Below are positions 7,581-16,339 of a DNA stretch of 64,000 nt, piece by piece (the first letter of the stretch is position 1; each line of letters begins with the position of its first letter). The notes under the pieces are model-generated. The model saw only the letters and a list, made by a program, of their open reading frames with translations. It was not told the origin of the DNA and made no database searches. The translations under genes were made by a program, and so were the position numbers. Source of the DNA: Mucilaginibacter robiniae (GTDB lineage Bacteria > Bacteroidota > Bacteroidia > Sphingobacteriales > Sphingobacteriaceae). The stretch covers positions 3,224,001 to 3,288,000 of the forward strand of contig NZ_CP051682.1 of NCBI RefSeq assembly GCF_012849215.1, read 5' to 3'.

Positions 7581-8564
7581 ATGAAAATCAAAGTTCAACT
7601 CATGTTTGGCTTAGCTGTGGCTATGCTGCTGCAAAACAAGCTATACGCACAAACCAATGCTCCACAGCCCGCCAATTTGCTCAATTTTGTCGATTATGCG
7701 CCGCTTCCGCAACGGGTAAATTATTCGGCCTATGCTAACGATGGGCAGCATCTGTACAGCCTTAATGGTCAGTTTTATAATAAACGCATTTCATCCGAAG
7801 CTTACCGGTACAATCCAGACGCCAACCGATGGGATAAACTAACAGATAAACTGATTCCTAAAATCAAATCATCGGCCGTATATATACCGTCGGTACACAA
7901 AATATACATTATGGGCGGTTTAAAGGCAGGTGGCACCGGCTTGTTTTATGATGTGGAAACGCTGGATACCCAAACCGGCGAGGTAAATGAACTACATGTA
8001 TCCAACCCACTACCTGAGTTAAACGGTGGCTTGGCTGTATGGAACGATAAAATTTATGTATTTGGTGGCAGCGAACGTAATTACGGAACCAGCAAATTGT
8101 ATGAGTTTGATATCCACATGCAAAAGTTTACCCGGTTAAAAGATATGCCTCACACGGGTGAAATATCAGGCACCATAGTAAATGGTAAACTCTATACTTT
8201 TGGCGGGTTTGAACCTTTTCGTTATTACCTGTACAAAGATGTAAATGCGTATAATATTCAAAGCAACACCTGGCAACAGGTAGGTAAGCTGCCCGAAAAT
8301 GTATCAGCTACCAGTTTAGCCCAGTTAGGTAAATACATTTTTGTAAACGGTAATTACAGCAATCCGGGTTTTTCAGGGTATTATGATGTAGAAACTAACC
8401 AGTTTACCAAAATTAACTCTAACCTGATTGGTCGCCGCTTTGCCAGTTCGGGAGTTATTGGGAACAAGCTGTACATTTATGGCGGCAATGTTACCCCTAT
8501 TGATGCCGGTCAGGTAAGCTTGCAGGGCGCAGATATACAACCTGTGGTATCCGCTAAAAAATAG
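7581..8564 (+). CDS. Secreted kelch-repeat beta-propeller protein
   Basis: A 327-residue protein with signal peptide MKIKVQLMFGLAVAMLLQNKLYAQ. Kelch-type blades recur as YIMGG, IYVFGGSERN, LYTFGGFEP and LYIYGGN, each preceded by a YNP/YD segment and an aromatic plus Trp. That is consistent with a five- to six-blade propeller in the periplasm or on the surface. The ligand is unknown and no catalytic signature was seen. A terminator follows directly, so it is a separate unit from the stressosome operon. Confidence 0.8.
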   Translation: MKIKVQLMFGLAVAMLLQNKLYAQTNAPQPANLLNFVDYAPLPQRVNYSAYANDGQHLYSLNGQFYNKRISSEAYRYNPDANRWDKLTDKLIPKIKSSAVYIPSVHKIYIMGGLKAGGTGLFYDVETLDTQTGEVNELHVSNPLPELNGGLAVWNDKIYVFGGSERNYGTSKLYEFDIHMQKFTRLKDMPHTGEISGTIVNGKLYTFGGFEPFRYYLYKDVNAYNIQSNTWQQVGKLPENVSATSLAQLGKYIFVNGNYSNPGFSGYYDVETNQFTKINSNLIGRRFASSGVIGNKLYIYGGNVTPIDAGQVSLQGADIQPVVSAKK

Positions 8565-8582
8565 AATTTGTATTATTTGAGT

Positions 8583-8620
8583 AAAAGCCTTGGTAGTTAT
8601 TACTGTTAGGGCTTTTTATT
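8583..8620 (+). terminator. Terminator after the kelch gene
   Basis: AAAAGCCTT (8583-8591) pairs with AGGGCTTTT (8608-8616), including one G-U pair, and is followed by TTATTTA. Confidence 0.75.
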
Positions 8621-8745
8621 TATAAAAGTGTAGGAAAATTTATCAAATTATCATCCATAAACAGCAGTTATGACGTATAAGGAATTAATTGGTTTTATTA
8701 ATTAATAATTAAATAATTATATTTCAATATAAGCTGCAATTCAGT

Positions 8746-8752
8746 TATTTTG
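8746..8752 (+). promoter_or_regulatory. Possible -7 box of the rsb operon
   Basis: TATTTTG is one base shorter than TAnnTTTG and lies 33 bases before the chosen rsbR ATG. It overlaps the TTG that would start a longer frame, which argues for the ATG at 8786. Confidence 0.3.
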
Positions 8753-8785
8753 CGACATAATTGTACAATAGTATTTTCAACCCTC

Positions 8786-9649
8786 ATGGCAAACGCTGCT
8801 CAAATTTTAAAAAGTAAAAAAGATAGTATTCTGGAGTTATGGATGAAAAACCAGTTAGCTGATGCTGGTTTGCGCGATGATCTGATGAGCAATGAGGATC
8901 TGCGCGTGCAATCTGAAGAACTGGTTGAGGTACTGGTAGATAACCTGACAGACGAAAATATAAACAATCCTTCTTCGTCTGATTTTGATGAAGTAACTGA
9001 AATATTAGCCGGGATATCTATTAGCCGTGCCCGCCAGGGATATAGCCCTCGTGAAACGGGTGTATTCATTTTAAGCCTGAAAGAAGCGTTAATTGAAATT
9101 TTGGATACAGAATCAAAAAGCGATCCGTTGCAGCTTTATCAGGATACACTAAAAGTTAACCGTTTAATTGATAGTTTCAGCATTGTTACTTTTGAAACTT
9201 TTCTTAAAGGACGTGAAGAAGTGATTTTGCGCCAAACTGATGAGATTGCTGAAATATCTACCCCGGTAATACGTGTGTGGGATGGTATATTGGCGCTGCC
9301 TATTATTGGCACACTGGATAGCGCCCGTACGCAGGTGGTAATGGAAAGTCTGTTGCAGGAAATTGTAGAAACCGGCAGTAGCATAGCTATATTAGATATA
9401 TCAGGCGTTCCGGCAGTTGATTCATTAGTAGCACAGCACTTGTTGAAAGCCGTAAGCGCTACCCGCTTAATGGGGGCTGAATGTATTATTAGCGGTATCC
9501 GTCCGGAAATTGCACAAACTATTGTACATCTGGGTATTGATTTATCTAACATTGTAACTAAAGCTACATTAGCCAGCGCGCTAAAATTTGCATTTAGCGC
9601 CCTACGTCTGGAAGTTAAAAAAAGAAGTGCAAACACTGCTGTAAATTGA
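8786..9649 (+). CDS. rsbR: Stressosome scaffold protein RsbR (RsbRD N-domain plus STAS)
   Basis: A 287-residue protein from the ATG at 8786; a TTG at 8750 would add 12 unlikely residues. Residues 5-145 are helical and resemble the RsbRD-type non-haem N-terminal sensor domain. Residues 160-275 are a STAS domain with the RsbR pattern PIIGTLDSARTQ...DISGVPAVDSLVAQHLL...GIRPEIAQTIVHLGI. By alignment to Bacillus RsbRA, S179 and S213 occupy the two phosphorylatable Thr positions (T171, T205). Both are Ser here. It should form the mixed RsbR/RsbS icosahedral shell that traps RsbT. Confidence 0.88.
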   Translation: MANAAQILKSKKDSILELWMKNQLADAGLRDDLMSNEDLRVQSEELVEVLVDNLTDENINNPSSSDFDEVTEILAGISISRARQGYSPRETGVFILSLKEALIEILDTESKSDPLQLYQDTLKVNRLIDSFSIVTFETFLKGREEVILRQTDEIAEISTPVIRVWDGILALPIIGTLDSARTQVVMESLLQEIVETGSSIAILDISGVPAVDSLVAQHLLKAVSATRLMGAECIISGIRPEIAQTIVHLGIDLSNIVTKATLASALKFAFSALRLEVKKRSANTAVN

Positions 9650-9663
9650 TTTAATAAAAGTAA

Positions 9664-10065
9664 ATGGATCGTATTCCCATTTTAAAAATGGGTCACTTTC
9701 TGTTAGTGACCATACAAGTAGATTTATATGACCGCTTGGCTATGGATCTGGAAGCAGATCTGGTTAAGATGGTGAGTAAAACAGGCGCCAAAGGCGTACT
9801 GATTGATATATCGGCAGTAAGTATTGTTGACTCTTTTATGGGTCGCATTATCGGCAATATTGCCAGCATGTCTAAACTATTGGATGCAGAAACCGTTGTT
9901 GTAGGTATGCAACCGGCTGTGGCTATCACGCTGGTTGAACTGGGCCTGGAGTTACCGGGTGTACATACGGCTTTGAATGTTGAAAAAGGTATGGAACTGT
10001 TGCAGGGAATGATTGTTGCTGATGATGTCGAGCTAGAAGAAGATGACGATATTACCCTTAGCTAA
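9664..10065 (+). CDS. rsbS: Stressosome STAS protein RsbS
   Basis: A 133-residue single STAS domain, the second shell component. The phosphorylation site is conserved: S57 in VSIVDSFMGR corresponds to Bacillus RsbS S59. The tail ends in a run of acidic residues. It starts 14 bases after rsbR and its last 23 bases overlap the rsbT start, so the pair is translationally coupled, as in known rsbRST modules. Confidence 0.93.
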   Translation: MDRIPILKMGHFLLVTIQVDLYDRLAMDLEADLVKMVSKTGAKGVLIDISAVSIVDSFMGRIIGNIASMSKLLDAETVVVGMQPAVAITLVELGLELPGVHTALNVEKGMELLQGMIVADDVELEEDDDITLS

Positions 10066-10459
10066 GGATACTATTAAGGTTTACAAAGAGCAGGATGTGG
10101 TTTTACTCCGGAACCGGGTGAAAGAACATGCTGTCAGAATAAAAATGGGGCTGGTTAATCAAACTAAATTGATTACGGCAGCCAGTGAACTGGTGCGTAA
10201 TATGTTGAGATACGGCGGGGGCGGAGAGGTACTTATTGAAGTGATATCTAGAGGACGTGATAATGGCGTTCGGCTATCCTTTAAAGACAAAGGCCCCGGT
10301 ATTGCCGACATTAAAAAAGCCATGGCTGATGGTTTTTCAACAGGTAAAAGCTTGGGCTTGGGTTTACCCGGCACTAAAAGGCTGGTAAATGAGTTTGATT
10401 TAAAAAGCGAGGTGGGGAAGGGAACTACGGTTACCATAATTAAATGGGCTAATGGTTGA
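10043..10459 (+). CDS. rsbT: Switch kinase RsbT
   Basis: A 138-residue GHKL serine/threonine kinase of the anti-sigma type. It has the N-box (TAASELVRNMLRYGGGG), the G1 box (FKDKGPGI) and the G2 box (GKSLGLGLPGTKRLVNEF). It should phosphorylate RsbS and RsbR, leave the stressosome on stress and activate a downstream partner. The classical partner RsbU is not encoded nearby. The gene overlaps rsbS by 23 bases and the next gene by 8. Confidence 0.93.
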   Translation: MTILPLAKDTIKVYKEQDVVLLRNRVKEHAVRIKMGLVNQTKLITAASELVRNMLRYGGGGEVLIEVISRGRDNGVRLSFKDKGPGIADIKKAMADGFSTGKSLGLGLPGTKRLVNEFDLKSEVGKGTTVTIIKWANG

Positions 10460-11474
10460 TGCAACACACACCAGCTATCCGGCTGCCGACCGGAGCTACT
10501 ACGCTATTCTAAAAAAAGATATTCATCATAAAGCGCAGGAGGCTGGCCTAATCTCTCAAAAGCTGGCCGCACTTGATATTATACTGGCTGAACTTACTTC
10601 TAACTTACATAAGTATGCCACCGATGGCGAAATACTCATCGGCTTTGGCAAAGATCATAAAGGCGAATACCTGGAAGTTATTGCCATTGATAATGGCCCC
10701 GGTATGGCCGATACGGCCAAAATGATGCAGGATGGTTACTCAACAGGTAGTACCATGGGGCATGGCTTGGGCAGTATCAAACGCCTTTCAGATAAGTTCG
10801 ACTTGTTTTCAATTAAAGGTTGGGGCACTATTGTTTTAAGCCGAATTTACAAAAATGAGCAGGATGCTGCAACGGTAAAGCCAGTGCCGGCTATTGAAAT
10901 CAGACCCTTAGTAGTCGCTAAAACTGGTGAACAGGTAAGTGGCGATGCTACTTATTACAAAACCTCAGGCAGATACCTAAAGCTTTTGGTAGCCGATGGC
11001 TTGGGACATGGCAGAGAGGCCAATCTGGCGGTTAACGAAGCGGTGAGCTCATTTAAAGGCTGCCCGTATGATTCGCCTGTTGAAATTTTACGCTTTCTGC
11101 ATCAGGATATTCGCAAAACACGTGGTATGGTGAGTACTGTAGCTGTATTTGATTTAGAGAGTAAACAGGTGCAAATTGCCGGTATAGGTAATATATCGGC
11201 CAAGTTTATGCACTTAGGCGGTATTGTTAAAAACCATATTTCTTATAACGGTATCGTAGGGCATAACATTCCGAATACGATGAACAGCCAACAGGTGGCA
11301 TTTACCGATTATAGTTTGCTGATCTTGTGTTCTGATGGAATAAAATCCCGCTGGGATGTTAGCAAATATCAGGGTATTGCCCGCTGTGATTCAATGATGA
11401 TGGCAGCCGCTATATATAAAGATTATTCAAGAGGCACTGATGATACTTCGGTGGTGATAGTTAAACTGAAATAA
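10452..11474 (+). CDS. GHKL ATPase fused to PP2C/SpoIIE-type phosphatase (RsbX-like)
   Basis: A 340-residue two-domain protein. Residues 1-135 are a second RsbT-like ATPase (LAELTSNLHKYA N-box, AIDNGPGMAD, GHGLGSIKRLSDKF). Residues 150-340 are a PP2C-type phosphatase with SGDATYY, VADGLGHGREA, LCSDGIKSRWD and TDDTSVVIVK metal-site motifs. In Bacillus the separate RsbX phosphatase resets RsbR and RsbS, and the same role is inferred here. The ATPase half could dock on the stressosome or bind its own partner. It starts inside the rsbT stop region (8-base overlap). Confidence 0.85.
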   Translation: MVDATHTSYPAADRSYYAILKKDIHHKAQEAGLISQKLAALDIILAELTSNLHKYATDGEILIGFGKDHKGEYLEVIAIDNGPGMADTAKMMQDGYSTGSTMGHGLGSIKRLSDKFDLFSIKGWGTIVLSRIYKNEQDAATVKPVPAIEIRPLVVAKTGEQVSGDATYYKTSGRYLKLLVADGLGHGREANLAVNEAVSSFKGCPYDSPVEILRFLHQDIRKTRGMVSTVAVFDLESKQVQIAGIGNISAKFMHLGGIVKNHISYNGIVGHNIPNTMNSQQVAFTDYSLLILCSDGIKSRWDVSKYQGIARCDSMMMAAAIYKDYSRGTDDTSVVIVKLK

Positions 11475-11475
11475 T

Positions 11476-12660
11476 ATGCTGGAAATATTAAGTATCAACC
11501 TGGAAAACGAAATGGATTTGCCGCTTACGCATAAAAAGGCGGTGGGTATTACTAAGTATTTGGGCCTTTCAGTTGCTACACAAACCGCTTTTGCTACAGC
11601 GGTTTCTGAAGTTTGCCGTGCCGTAATTGATAAAACTTTACATAGTGTTCTGTCTTTCCGGGCCAAGCGCGAAGATGGCCGCTGGTTAATTAGAGCCCGC
11701 GTAGTTACTGATTGTCGCTTGTCGGCCAGTAGCCAGGAGCTTATTTATGCCAAACGCTTAATACCGGTAATTGATGTTCAGCCGAATGGCGAGGGCACTG
11801 TAATTACTTTACAGTTAAACCTGCCACGTTCTGTTAAAATTAGCGGCGATTTGGTATCCAGGCTGGCTAACCATGTAGCTACAGCACCTCCCGAATCACC
11901 TTACGAAGAGATTAAGCAACGTAACCAAGAACTCAATACCCTCTCTGAAAAGAAAGATGAGCAGCTCCGGTTGGCTACCTTGCTGAATGAAAAAAAATCA
12001 GAATTTTTATCTATTGCTTCGCACGAGCTACGTTCGCCATTAACCATTATCAAAGCGTATGCGCAAATCGGCAAATCTTTTAAAGATAAAAATCCGGAAA
12101 AGATGGCCGAGTATCTGGAAAAAATCAACCAGCAGGCTACCAAAGTGAACGTGCTGATTCAGCAACTGTTAGATTTAGCCAAAATTGAAAACAACAAGGT
12201 TGATTATCGCATAGAAAAGGTAGAGCTAAGTGCCTTCCTGTCAGAAACGTTGGCCAGTGTTGCCCTGTCGCACCCTACGCATCCGGTTATGTTTCATGCT
12301 AATGGGCCGGTATATGCCAATATTGATAAGTTAAGAATAGAACAGGTACTGGTTAATTTAGTTAGCAATGCTGCCAAGTACTCACCCAATGATAAGCCAA
12401 TTACTGTTGCCCTTGGTGAACCTGCCAACGAACAGGTAATTATTAGTGTAACCGACCAGGGTATTGGCTTATCGGCCGAAAACTTGAGCCGTGTATTCGA
12501 TAAGTTTTTTCGGGCCGAAGAAGTGGCTCAGAAAGTATCAGGCTTGGGTATGGGGCTGTATATTACTACACGTATCATTAAAGGGCATAAAGGCAAAATA
12601 TGGGCAGATAGTAAAGAGAACGAAGGCTCGGTATTTTACTTTTCACTGCCGGTAGTTTAA
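11476..12660 (+). CDS. Soluble histidine kinase with degenerate RsbT-like N-terminal domain
   Basis: A 394-residue protein without membrane segments. Residues 1-130 resemble an RsbT/anti-sigma fold (HKKAVGITKYLGLS, TAVSEVCRAVIDK) but lack clear G1 and G2 boxes. A short coiled coil (about 145-175) leads to a HisKA domain with H183 in SIASHELRSPLTII. An ATPase domain follows (N-box VNLVSNAAKYSP, G1 VTDQGIGL, G2 GLGMGLYI). It starts one base after the phosphatase gene and closes the operon, which makes it the likely output of the stressosome. Its cognate response regulator is not adjacent. Confidence 0.88.
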   Translation: MLEILSINLENEMDLPLTHKKAVGITKYLGLSVATQTAFATAVSEVCRAVIDKTLHSVLSFRAKREDGRWLIRARVVTDCRLSASSQELIYAKRLIPVIDVQPNGEGTVITLQLNLPRSVKISGDLVSRLANHVATAPPESPYEEIKQRNQELNTLSEKKDEQLRLATLLNEKKSEFLSIASHELRSPLTIIKAYAQIGKSFKDKNPEKMAEYLEKINQQATKVNVLIQQLLDLAKIENNKVDYRIEKVELSAFLSETLASVALSHPTHPVMFHANGPVYANIDKLRIEQVLVNLVSNAAKYSPNDKPITVALGEPANEQVIISVTDQGIGLSAENLSRVFDKFFRAEEVAQKVSGLGMGLYITTRIIKGHKGKIWADSKENEGSVFYFSLPVV

Positions 12661-12711
12661 CCTGACCAGTATTCTACAAGAGTTAAATCCCAAAATATTG
12701 ATCAGGTTTTT
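12659..12711 (+). terminator. Terminator of the stressosome operon
   Basis: A 15-base arm at 12659-12673 pairs with 12694-12708 (13 Watson-Crick and 2 G-U pairs) and is followed by TTTTT. It overlaps the final kinase stop codon. Confidence 0.8.
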
Positions 12712-12715
12712 GCTG

Positions 12716-15700
12716 CTAAATAGGGAATCGGATGTGTACGGCTGAACCTCTATTGATTATTGATTCCAGGTTAAGTTTGCCGTTCAGTAATTTAACTTTA
12801 CCCCGAATGGTTTGCAGGCCAATGCCCCAATCACTTTTTTGAGCAGCATCAAATCCCTTACCGTTATCTTCTACCGCAATATTAACTTTATTGTTGCTGA
12901 TCTCTATTTTAACGCTTGCGGTTGTAGCTTGGGCGTGCTTAATTACATTAATCATCAGCTCTTGTACAATGCGGTAAATGGCAATTTCAATATACTTATC
13001 CAATTTGCGGAAAAAGCCGATAAAGCTGCATTTAAAAGCCACCGCACTTCTAAACTGTTCGCAAATATCTTCAACAGCAGCTTTCAATCCGAAATCTTCC
13101 AGTATGGTAGGCATTAGTTCATGCGATATACGCCGGCTTTCTTTGATTGACTCCGCTAGTAAGGATTTGGATTGTTCCAGAATAGCCATGTTTTCTTTAT
13201 ACCGATCGGCCTGATTAAAATTTACCCGGTCTAAGCTAAGTTTAACACCATACAAAATCTGACCAAGACCATTGTGCAGGCTTTCAGATATGCGTTTTCG
13301 TTCTTCTTCCTGCGCGCCTAAGGTTGCCCTAAAAATTGCCTGTTGCTGCTGTTCTTCCAGTTCTTTACGTTCCTGGCGTAATTGGGAGTTTCTTTCCTGT
13401 AATACTATTTGTTCTGTAATATCTTGTGAAATGCCGATAATGTGTGTGGGGGAGCCTTGCTCATCGCGCTGGTACACAGCCCGGCGGGTTTTTATCCAGT
13501 GTAACTGGCCTTTATCATCCAACAGCCGGTAAGTTAGCTCCAGCACCTCGCCATCTTCAGTTTGCCGCAAAACCTGAATGTTTTCTTCAAACTTTTGCTT
13601 GTCTTCATCATACACGGTAGCTTCAAATAGCATGGAGCCCAAGTTTCTAATCTCCTCTGGCGATTTACCAAAAAGCTGTACAATTTTATCGTTCACATAT
13701 ACGTGCTGCATGGTACGTATATCAATGGCATACAGCATATCGGGCGCGGCATCAGCAATACCTTTAATCATGGCCGCATCTTCCAGTATCTGCTGTTCTG
13801 CCTGGCGTGAGGTGGTAATATCCATATCTACACCTAACAACCTTACTGGCAAGCCTTCATCGTTATATACTACAGTGCCTTTTACTTTTAATATCTTGCT
13901 TTTACCGTTTACCGTAATGTTCAATATTTTATCAAAAGCCCTTTCTCCGGTTTTTAGGTATTTTACCATGCGCTCAGCCACAGCGCGGCTTTTTTCGCTA
14001 ATGTAATCCAGGTATATTTCGGGGACAACCGGAGTGCCTTTTTTAAGGTTAAACAATTGGTACATACCGTCAGACCAGGAGAAACTGCCGGTTGCAATTT
14101 CATAAACCCAGCTTCCTATTCCGGCCATTTCTTCGGCATGCTGTAATAGTATTAAGTTTTTAAGTTTTTCTTCTTCGGCCAGTTTGCGTTCGGTAATATC
14201 AAAGTTGGTAGCCACTAATCCATCATCTGTTTTAACAAACATGCACGAGAACCATTTCACAAAGCCATCGTAAGGGTAAAAGTATTCTTTACCCTCAGGT
14301 TTGCCGCTTTCCATTACCCGCAGCATCATATCGAATAAACCTGTTACTTTTATACCCGGGTACTCTTGGGCATATAGTTTACCTACCAGGTCGGTACGGC
14401 TGGTTTCCCGTTCCAGTTCTTTACTTACCACACGAATCCTGAAATCTTGAATAGCCCCGTTTTCGTTACGTACAGCTTGCAATACCGACATGCCAATAGG
14501 GGTATTGTCAAAAAATGATTGCAGCAACGCATTGCTTTCTTTAAGTTCCTGTTCGGCTTTTTTGCGTTGGACTATATTAACAGTTAAAACCAACCACTCT
14601 GTAACTCTGCCTTGTTTACTTAATACCGGTACTGCTTTTGATAGCATCCAGTCTGTACTACCGTCGGGTTTAATAGTCCGGTATTCCATTTTAAAAGTTT
14701 TCCGGTTAGTAATGGCTTGGTTGAGGGTAGCTTGTATTTCGGGCCGGTCTTCAGCAGAAATGTAAGTTTCTATCCAGGTACTTTGTGAGTGCTCTGTAGC
14801 TGGTATAAGGCTTTCGCCTTTTAACGTGTACATCTGTGTCCAGTCGGCACTCATTCTGTACAACATATCTGAACTGCCGATAATAAACAAACGAAGTTGT
14901 TCTTCTGCTAGCTTTTGTTGGGTTATATCTTCAAACGTTACTACTATGTGTCTAAGCTTTGGCTCTCCAATGCGAAATGCACATACATTAAACCAGCGGC
15001 GTAATACAGGAGAGTGGAGTTGGAAGCGGGCGGGGATGCCGGTGAGCGCCACTTGTCCATAGTATTTGTAGGCTTCTTCCAAACCTGGTATAACTTGACC
15101 GCTTAAAATATTTTTAGCCGGTAACTCCATAAGTGTTTCAAACTGCTCATTAACTTCTAGCCACTGAAAATCTATCGGAGTGCCGGAGCTGTCTAAAATA
15201 ATCTTGGCAATGCCCAATCCTTCATCAATCGAATTAAATAATGTTTGATTGGGGTCCTGTAATCCTTCAGTCTGCAGTTCTACATTTTCAACCTCATTAA
15301 ATTCAGCAAGGGGGAGGGGTTGTGCGTTGCCCTGCTGGATTGATACTGTTTTTGTTGTACTAAGCAATAGCTGAGCTAATTCAGGATGCTGCGCCATCAT
15401 GTCGACGATGTCAGGCTCATACACTATTTCCGGGTGAGTTTCGGCCCAGTGGTGGGCAGTATGTATATAACTCAGGTAAATGTTTAGCCTGTCAAAGTTT
15501 GTTGTGCCAACGGCTTTGCTGATGGCCTGCCGGGCACGTGCAGATTGATTAGGTTGTAAGAACAAGAGGGTTAATGCATCGAATAAGTCTGCTTCAATTG
15601 CTGAGTCTATAGCTGTAATATCAACAGGTTCAGCATACGCTTCTAGTCGGTTAAGCACGGTGTTGAGCCGGGCAGCATCAGGTACAGGGCGTTTAAGTAA

Positions 15701-16051
15701 ATCCATTACCTGTTCAATGGTTTGCGTATGGGCTTGGGCATCGCCTGCCGGGAGCCCCTGGCCAATTAAAAAACCGGTATGACGTGCAATGCAGTAGCGT
15801 GCCGGGCAAAGGCGGGAAAGGTGAACAAACAGCCGTTCTTTAAATAAAGAGGGTAGTGGATTATCCAAATAAGCTGATTGCGCAAAGGCCCATAAAGGTT
15901 GAATGGCTTCCGGTGTAGTTACCGCGCTGAAAAAATTAAATAGTATTCCAAAACGAGTGGTAATAGTAGCTATAAAATTGCTGTTGGTTAGGCTTGTATG
16001 GCTGGTGTTATAGGGTTGTTTATCCAACCTATGCGTATCTTTTGGTTTCAT
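12716..16051 (-). CDS. Multi-PAS histidine kinase (HisKA_3 type) with AhpD-like N-terminal domain
   Basis: A 1111-residue soluble kinase. Residues about 45-230 are helical and resemble the AhpD/carboxymuconolactone decarboxylase fold, with C82, C87 and H91 in LSRLCPARYCIARH. Five PAS domains follow (about 265-375, 385-505, 515-635, 645-765, 775-905), several ending in a PAC-type DIT segment. After a coiled coil comes a HisKA_3 dimerisation domain (RISESLHNGLGQILYGVKLSL) and an ATPase domain (EDNGKGFD, GIGLQTIRGKVKLLNG), as in NarX/DegS-type kinases paired with LuxR-type regulators. No such regulator adjoins it. The ligand is unknown. Confidence 0.88.
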   Translation of the reverse strand: MKPKDTHRLDKQPYNTSHTSLTNSNFIATITTRFGILFNFFSAVTTPEAIQPLWAFAQSAYLDNPLPSLFKERLFVHLSRLCPARYCIARHTGFLIGQGLPAGDAQAHTQTIEQVMDLLKRPVPDAARLNTVLNRLEAYAEPVDITAIDSAIEADLFDALTLLFLQPNQSARARQAISKAVGTTNFDRLNIYLSYIHTAHHWAETHPEIVYEPDIVDMMAQHPELAQLLLSTTKTVSIQQGNAQPLPLAEFNEVENVELQTEGLQDPNQTLFNSIDEGLGIAKIILDSSGTPIDFQWLEVNEQFETLMELPAKNILSGQVIPGLEEAYKYYGQVALTGIPARFQLHSPVLRRWFNVCAFRIGEPKLRHIVVTFEDITQQKLAEEQLRLFIIGSSDMLYRMSADWTQMYTLKGESLIPATEHSQSTWIETYISAEDRPEIQATLNQAITNRKTFKMEYRTIKPDGSTDWMLSKAVPVLSKQGRVTEWLVLTVNIVQRKKAEQELKESNALLQSFFDNTPIGMSVLQAVRNENGAIQDFRIRVVSKELERETSRTDLVGKLYAQEYPGIKVTGLFDMMLRVMESGKPEGKEYFYPYDGFVKWFSCMFVKTDDGLVATNFDITERKLAEEEKLKNLILLQHAEEMAGIGSWVYEIATGSFSWSDGMYQLFNLKKGTPVVPEIYLDYISEKSRAVAERMVKYLKTGERAFDKILNITVNGKSKILKVKGTVVYNDEGLPVRLLGVDMDITTSRQAEQQILEDAAMIKGIADAAPDMLYAIDIRTMQHVYVNDKIVQLFGKSPEEIRNLGSMLFEATVYDEDKQKFEENIQVLRQTEDGEVLELTYRLLDDKGQLHWIKTRRAVYQRDEQGSPTHIIGISQDITEQIVLQERNSQLRQERKELEEQQQQAIFRATLGAQEEERKRISESLHNGLGQILYGVKLSLDRVNFNQADRYKENMAILEQSKSLLAESIKESRRISHELMPTILEDFGLKAAVEDICEQFRSAVAFKCSFIGFFRKLDKYIEIAIYRIVQELMINVIKHAQATTASVKIEISNNKVNIAVEDNGKGFDAAQKSDWGIGLQTIRGKVKLLNGKLNLESIINRGSAVHIRFPI

Positions 16052-16339
16052 TTCTGGCTGTATAAAAACGTTGTAGCGCGCTTAATGTAGTAGCTGTTAA
16101 AGTACAGGATGGTAAACAAACAGGCTATGTTTTACTTTACGTCTCCTGATTTCATACCGCTTTTGTTTGTACATTCTTTTGCGCACGAGTAAGAGCAAAT
16201 AATTTCTTATTACAATAGCGTAAATAGCAGGATGGGGAAGTTAAAGCTTCAACTGGTATTGATATAAAATTATTATCTATAGTAAATGTTTTAGCATAAA
16301 GTTGGTATTCTGTACCTTATCATAAGTAAGAATGGGAAG

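Noticed and set aside
9139..9636. A 165-codon open frame antisense to rsbR
   Set aside because: It is a mirror of a well-supported STAS gene and encodes a low-quality Ser/Thr-rich peptide.
13578..14006. A 142-codon open frame antisense to the multi-PAS kinase
   Set aside because: It is a shadow of the kinase reading frame with no recognisable domain.
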